From NCBI RefSeq assembly GCF_011758765.1, contig NZ_JAANOU010000001.1, forward strand, positions 3,658,001 to 3,722,000: 64,000 nucleotides of DNA. Reading direction: 5' to 3'. Positions 62,295 to 64,000 of the stretch are shown in pieces. The position numbers and the translations under genes are program-made. The notes beneath the pieces are model-generated. The model had not been told where the DNA came from. It saw nothing but the letters and a program-made list of their open reading frames with translations, and ran no database searches. Each line of letters opens with the position of its first letter. The first letter of the stretch is position 1. The stretch comes from Amycolatopsis viridis. Its GTDB lineage: Bacteria; Actinomycetota; Actinomycetes; Mycobacteriales; Pseudonocardiaceae.

Positions 62295-63212
62295 TCACGC
62301 CGCGGGCAACCGCCCGGTCGGACGTTCGGCCAGGATCTCCCTGATCCCGGAACGGTCCACCAGCAGAACGGCGGGCACGAGGTCGCCGCTCGTGTCCGGC
62401 GAGGTGCGGACCCAGTCCGTGATCTCCGCGCCCCAGCCCGACCTGGCCCCCGCCACACAGATCTGGTCCGGGCTGATCAACCCCACGATCAGCTCGTCTT
62501 CACCGATCTGCTCGGCGGCCTTCCCGGGGAAGTCGTCCATCACGATCGCGGACGCGGCGCACAGGTTGCCGTCGGGGCGTTCCAGGATGGCCATGCGTCC
62601 CTTCGCCTCATCCACGAACACCGTGAAGCGAAGCCCGGCCGTGAGATTGCCGACCGCTTCCGCGACCAGTTCCGCGATCTCGTCCCGGCTCATTTGCATG
62701 AACGTGGTCCGCAGGAGGTGGGACATCCCGATCCGGCCGGTTTCCGAGATCACCACCTTGGCGAACCCCACGTGCAGCCGGTCGCCCACCAGCGGGTAGG
62801 ACGCGTAGAGCTGCAACGGGCCGTCGTAGGTGTGGAGGGTGGGCAGCCACTCACCCTCCGCCCGGGTCTTCGCGGACGACTGGGCGCCGTGGTCCAGCTC
62901 GATCCGCGCGACAGCCTTCGCCGCCCTGTCGAAGGCCGCACTCCAGTCGCCGTCCTGGGGACGGTCGAACACGTAGGTGCACCCGGCGTCGCGGAACGTC
63001 TCCGCCAGGAAGATCCGGTCCGCTTCCGAGGGCTGCCAGGTGCACCGCACCTGGGTGATCTCGGAAGCCGGAACCTGCCGCTCCTCCTGCACCTGGCGCC
63101 AGGCCAGCCGGACACCGTCCTCCGCCTGAGCGGGCGCGACCCCCCGCAGGACCTCGTCGTCGTTGCCGTTCACCTGGAAGAAGACGACGTTGGTGTCCAC
63201 AGCCGGATCCAT
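62295..63212 (-). CDS. Hypothetical protein, 305 residues
   Basis: A soluble, acidic protein I do not recognise. It opens MDPAVDTNVVFFQVNGNDDEVLRG and appears to have two alpha/beta halves; the second (TFMQMSRDEIAELVAEAVG, then VFVDEAKGRMAILERPDGN) contains helix-strand units separated by Gly/Asp turns. No signal peptide, membrane segment or catalytic motif is apparent. Codon use matches neighbours, so it is a real gene. It is convergent with the catalase gene; the downstream neighbour on its own strand is a glycosyltransferase. Confidence 0.75.
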   Translation of the reverse strand: MDPAVDTNVVFFQVNGNDDEVLRGVAPAQAEDGVRLAWRQVQEERQVPASEITQVRCTWQPSEADRIFLAETFRDAGCTYVFDRPQDGDWSAAFDRAAKAVARIELDHGAQSSAKTRAEGEWLPTLHTYDGPLQLYASYPLVGDRLHVGFAKVVISETGRIGMSHLLRTTFMQMSRDEIAELVAEAVGNLTAGLRFTVFVDEAKGRMAILERPDGNLCAASAIVMDDFPGKAAEQIGEDELIVGLISPDQICVAGARSGWGAEITDWVRTSPDTSGDLVPAVLLVDRSGIREILAERPTGRLPAA

Positions 63213-63289
63213 GCGAGATGATCTTACTCAGCGGAGAACGGTCCCCTGTCCGCACCGGCCCGGCTACGCGATGGCCTCAGCGATGTCCG

Positions 63290-64000
63290 TCAGCCCTGGC
63301 TCACCACGGCATCGGTTGTCACCACCGGGCCCGCGGCGCCGGACGGGACCTTCTCGCCCAGGGTCTTCTCGTAGATGCGCAGCACGTCGACGGCGATGCG
63401 GTCCCACGAGTACCGGGACCGGGCGCGGTCACACCCGGCGATGCCGTACGCCTCGCGCTGAGCGGGGTCGCCGAGCAGGCGGCGCAGGGTGGCGGCGAGC
63501 ACCTCCGGGCGCTGGGGCGGCACCAGCTCACCGGTCACGCCGTCGACCACCGTGTCGATCAGACCGCCGACCGCGGCGGCGACCACCGGGACCCCGCAGG
63601 CCATCGCCTCGAGCGGGACGATGCCGAACGGCTCGTACCACGGCGTGCAGACCACGAGATCCGCCGAGCGCAGCAGCGCCGGCATCTCGTCGCGCGTCAC
63701 CTGGCCGAGCAGCCGCACCCGGTCGGCGACGCCGAGCCGTTCCGCCAGCTGGAGCAGCCGTTTTGCCTCCGGGTCGTCGGCCAGCCGCCCCTGCTCCGGA
63801 CCACCGGCGATGACGAGCTCCGCGCCGGGCACCGCGGGCAGCGCGGTGATCGCCGTGGCGAACCCCTTGCGTGGCACCAGCCGGCCGACGCTCACGATCC
63901 GGTGCAGGTCACCGCGCGGCGCGACCGGGCCGTCCGGGGTGAACCGGTCGAGATCGACGCCGCACGGCGCGACGGACATGCGTGAGCGGGGCAGGCCCAT
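63290..64000 (-). CDS. Glycosyltransferase family 4, N-terminus cut by window edge
   Basis: The C-terminal 236 residues of a GT4 (GT-B fold) enzyme; the acceptor-binding N-terminal domain lies past base 64000. Donor-site motifs are complete: [37 protein letters not shown], and [27 protein letters not shown] with the EX7E glutamates. The tail ends in a long Ala/Val/Gly segment. It may belong with the glycoside operon at 49.9-59.8 kb although three genes separate them. Confidence 0.92.
   Translation of the reverse strand: MGLPRSRMSVAPCGVDLDRFTPDGPVAPRGDLHRIVSVGRLVPRKGFATAITALPAVPGAELVIAGGPEQGRLADDPEAKRLLQLAERLGVADRVRLLGQVTRDEMPALLRSADLVVCTPWYEPFGIVPLEAMACGVPVVAAAVGGLIDTVVDGVTGELVPPQRPEVLAATLRRLLGDPAQREAYGIAGCDRARSRYSWDRIAVDVLRIYEKTLGEKVPSGAAGPVVTTDAVVSQG

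Overview
This 64 kb window is uniformly high-GC DNA from an actinomycete. The geosmin synthase, the mycothiol-type DinB protein, the MmpS-like protein, the CoaE-UPF0157 fusion, the DUF3140/DUF3618 genes and the abundant GTG/TTG starts all point that way. A Pseudonocardiaceae member such as Amycolatopsis is my best guess, but that is inference. Genes are dense and often translationally coupled (ATGA or GTGA overlaps). I see no tRNA, rRNA, CRISPR array, insertion sequence or prophage.

Layout. 1-3.6 kb: the N-terminal two thirds of geosmin synthase, then a DinB-like protein, a FetB-like permease and an MmpS-like protein. 3.7-11.7 kb: a pentose/deoxysugar utilisation module (sugar kinase, L-fucose/L-arabinose isomerase family enzyme, LacI regulator, three-gene ABC importer) with matching LacI-type palindromes in front of both operons. 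11.8-13.1 kb: a Xre/RES toxin-antitoxin pair. 13.1-16.3 kb: an S9 peptidase and a TerC-type membrane protein behind a yybP-ykoY (Mn2+) riboswitch whose 3' strand can mask the terC Shine-Dalgarno. 16.3-21 kb: an extracytoplasmic hydrolase fused to an ABC ATPase, its permease, and an enoyl-CoA hydratase. 21-38 kb: uvrB, a PucR-type regulator, coaE-UPF0157, an LCP protein, a large LuxR-type ATPase regulator, a hydrolase, an SMP-30 protein, a methyltransferase/TetR pair and cell-envelope proteins.

38.1-43.4 kb is the most striking part: four tightly packed genes encoding two different family 2B encapsulin shell proteins (pseudo-cyclic-nucleotide-binding domain plus HK97-type core), a polyprenyl diphosphate synthase of the kind known as encapsulin cargo, and an IspH (HMBPP reductase) with an extra N-terminal domain of about 116 residues. 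This looks like a two-component protein nanocompartment dedicated to isoprenoid precursor synthesis.

Two convergent intergenic regions (7.75-8.10 kb and 43.36-44.05 kb) carry the same family of 21-bp tandem repeats. Each ends in a G-quadruplex-like sequence immediately before the stop codon of the minus-strand gene. This shared architecture is unexplained.

44-49.8 kb: small stress/envelope genes, cytochrome c oxidase subunit I, a coupled phosphoesterase-BON-nucleotidyltransferase trio, and an anti-sigma/anti-anti-sigma pair. 49.9-59.8 kb: a nine-gene minus-strand operon for NDP-heptose and UDP-glucuronate/xylose synthesis, glycosyl transfer and carbamoylation. 59.9-64 kb: a DMT transporter, a Cys-rich MarR regulator with its palindrome over the start codon, a manganese catalase, an unrecognised 305-residue protein, and the C-terminal part of a GT4 glycosyltransferase running off the right edge.
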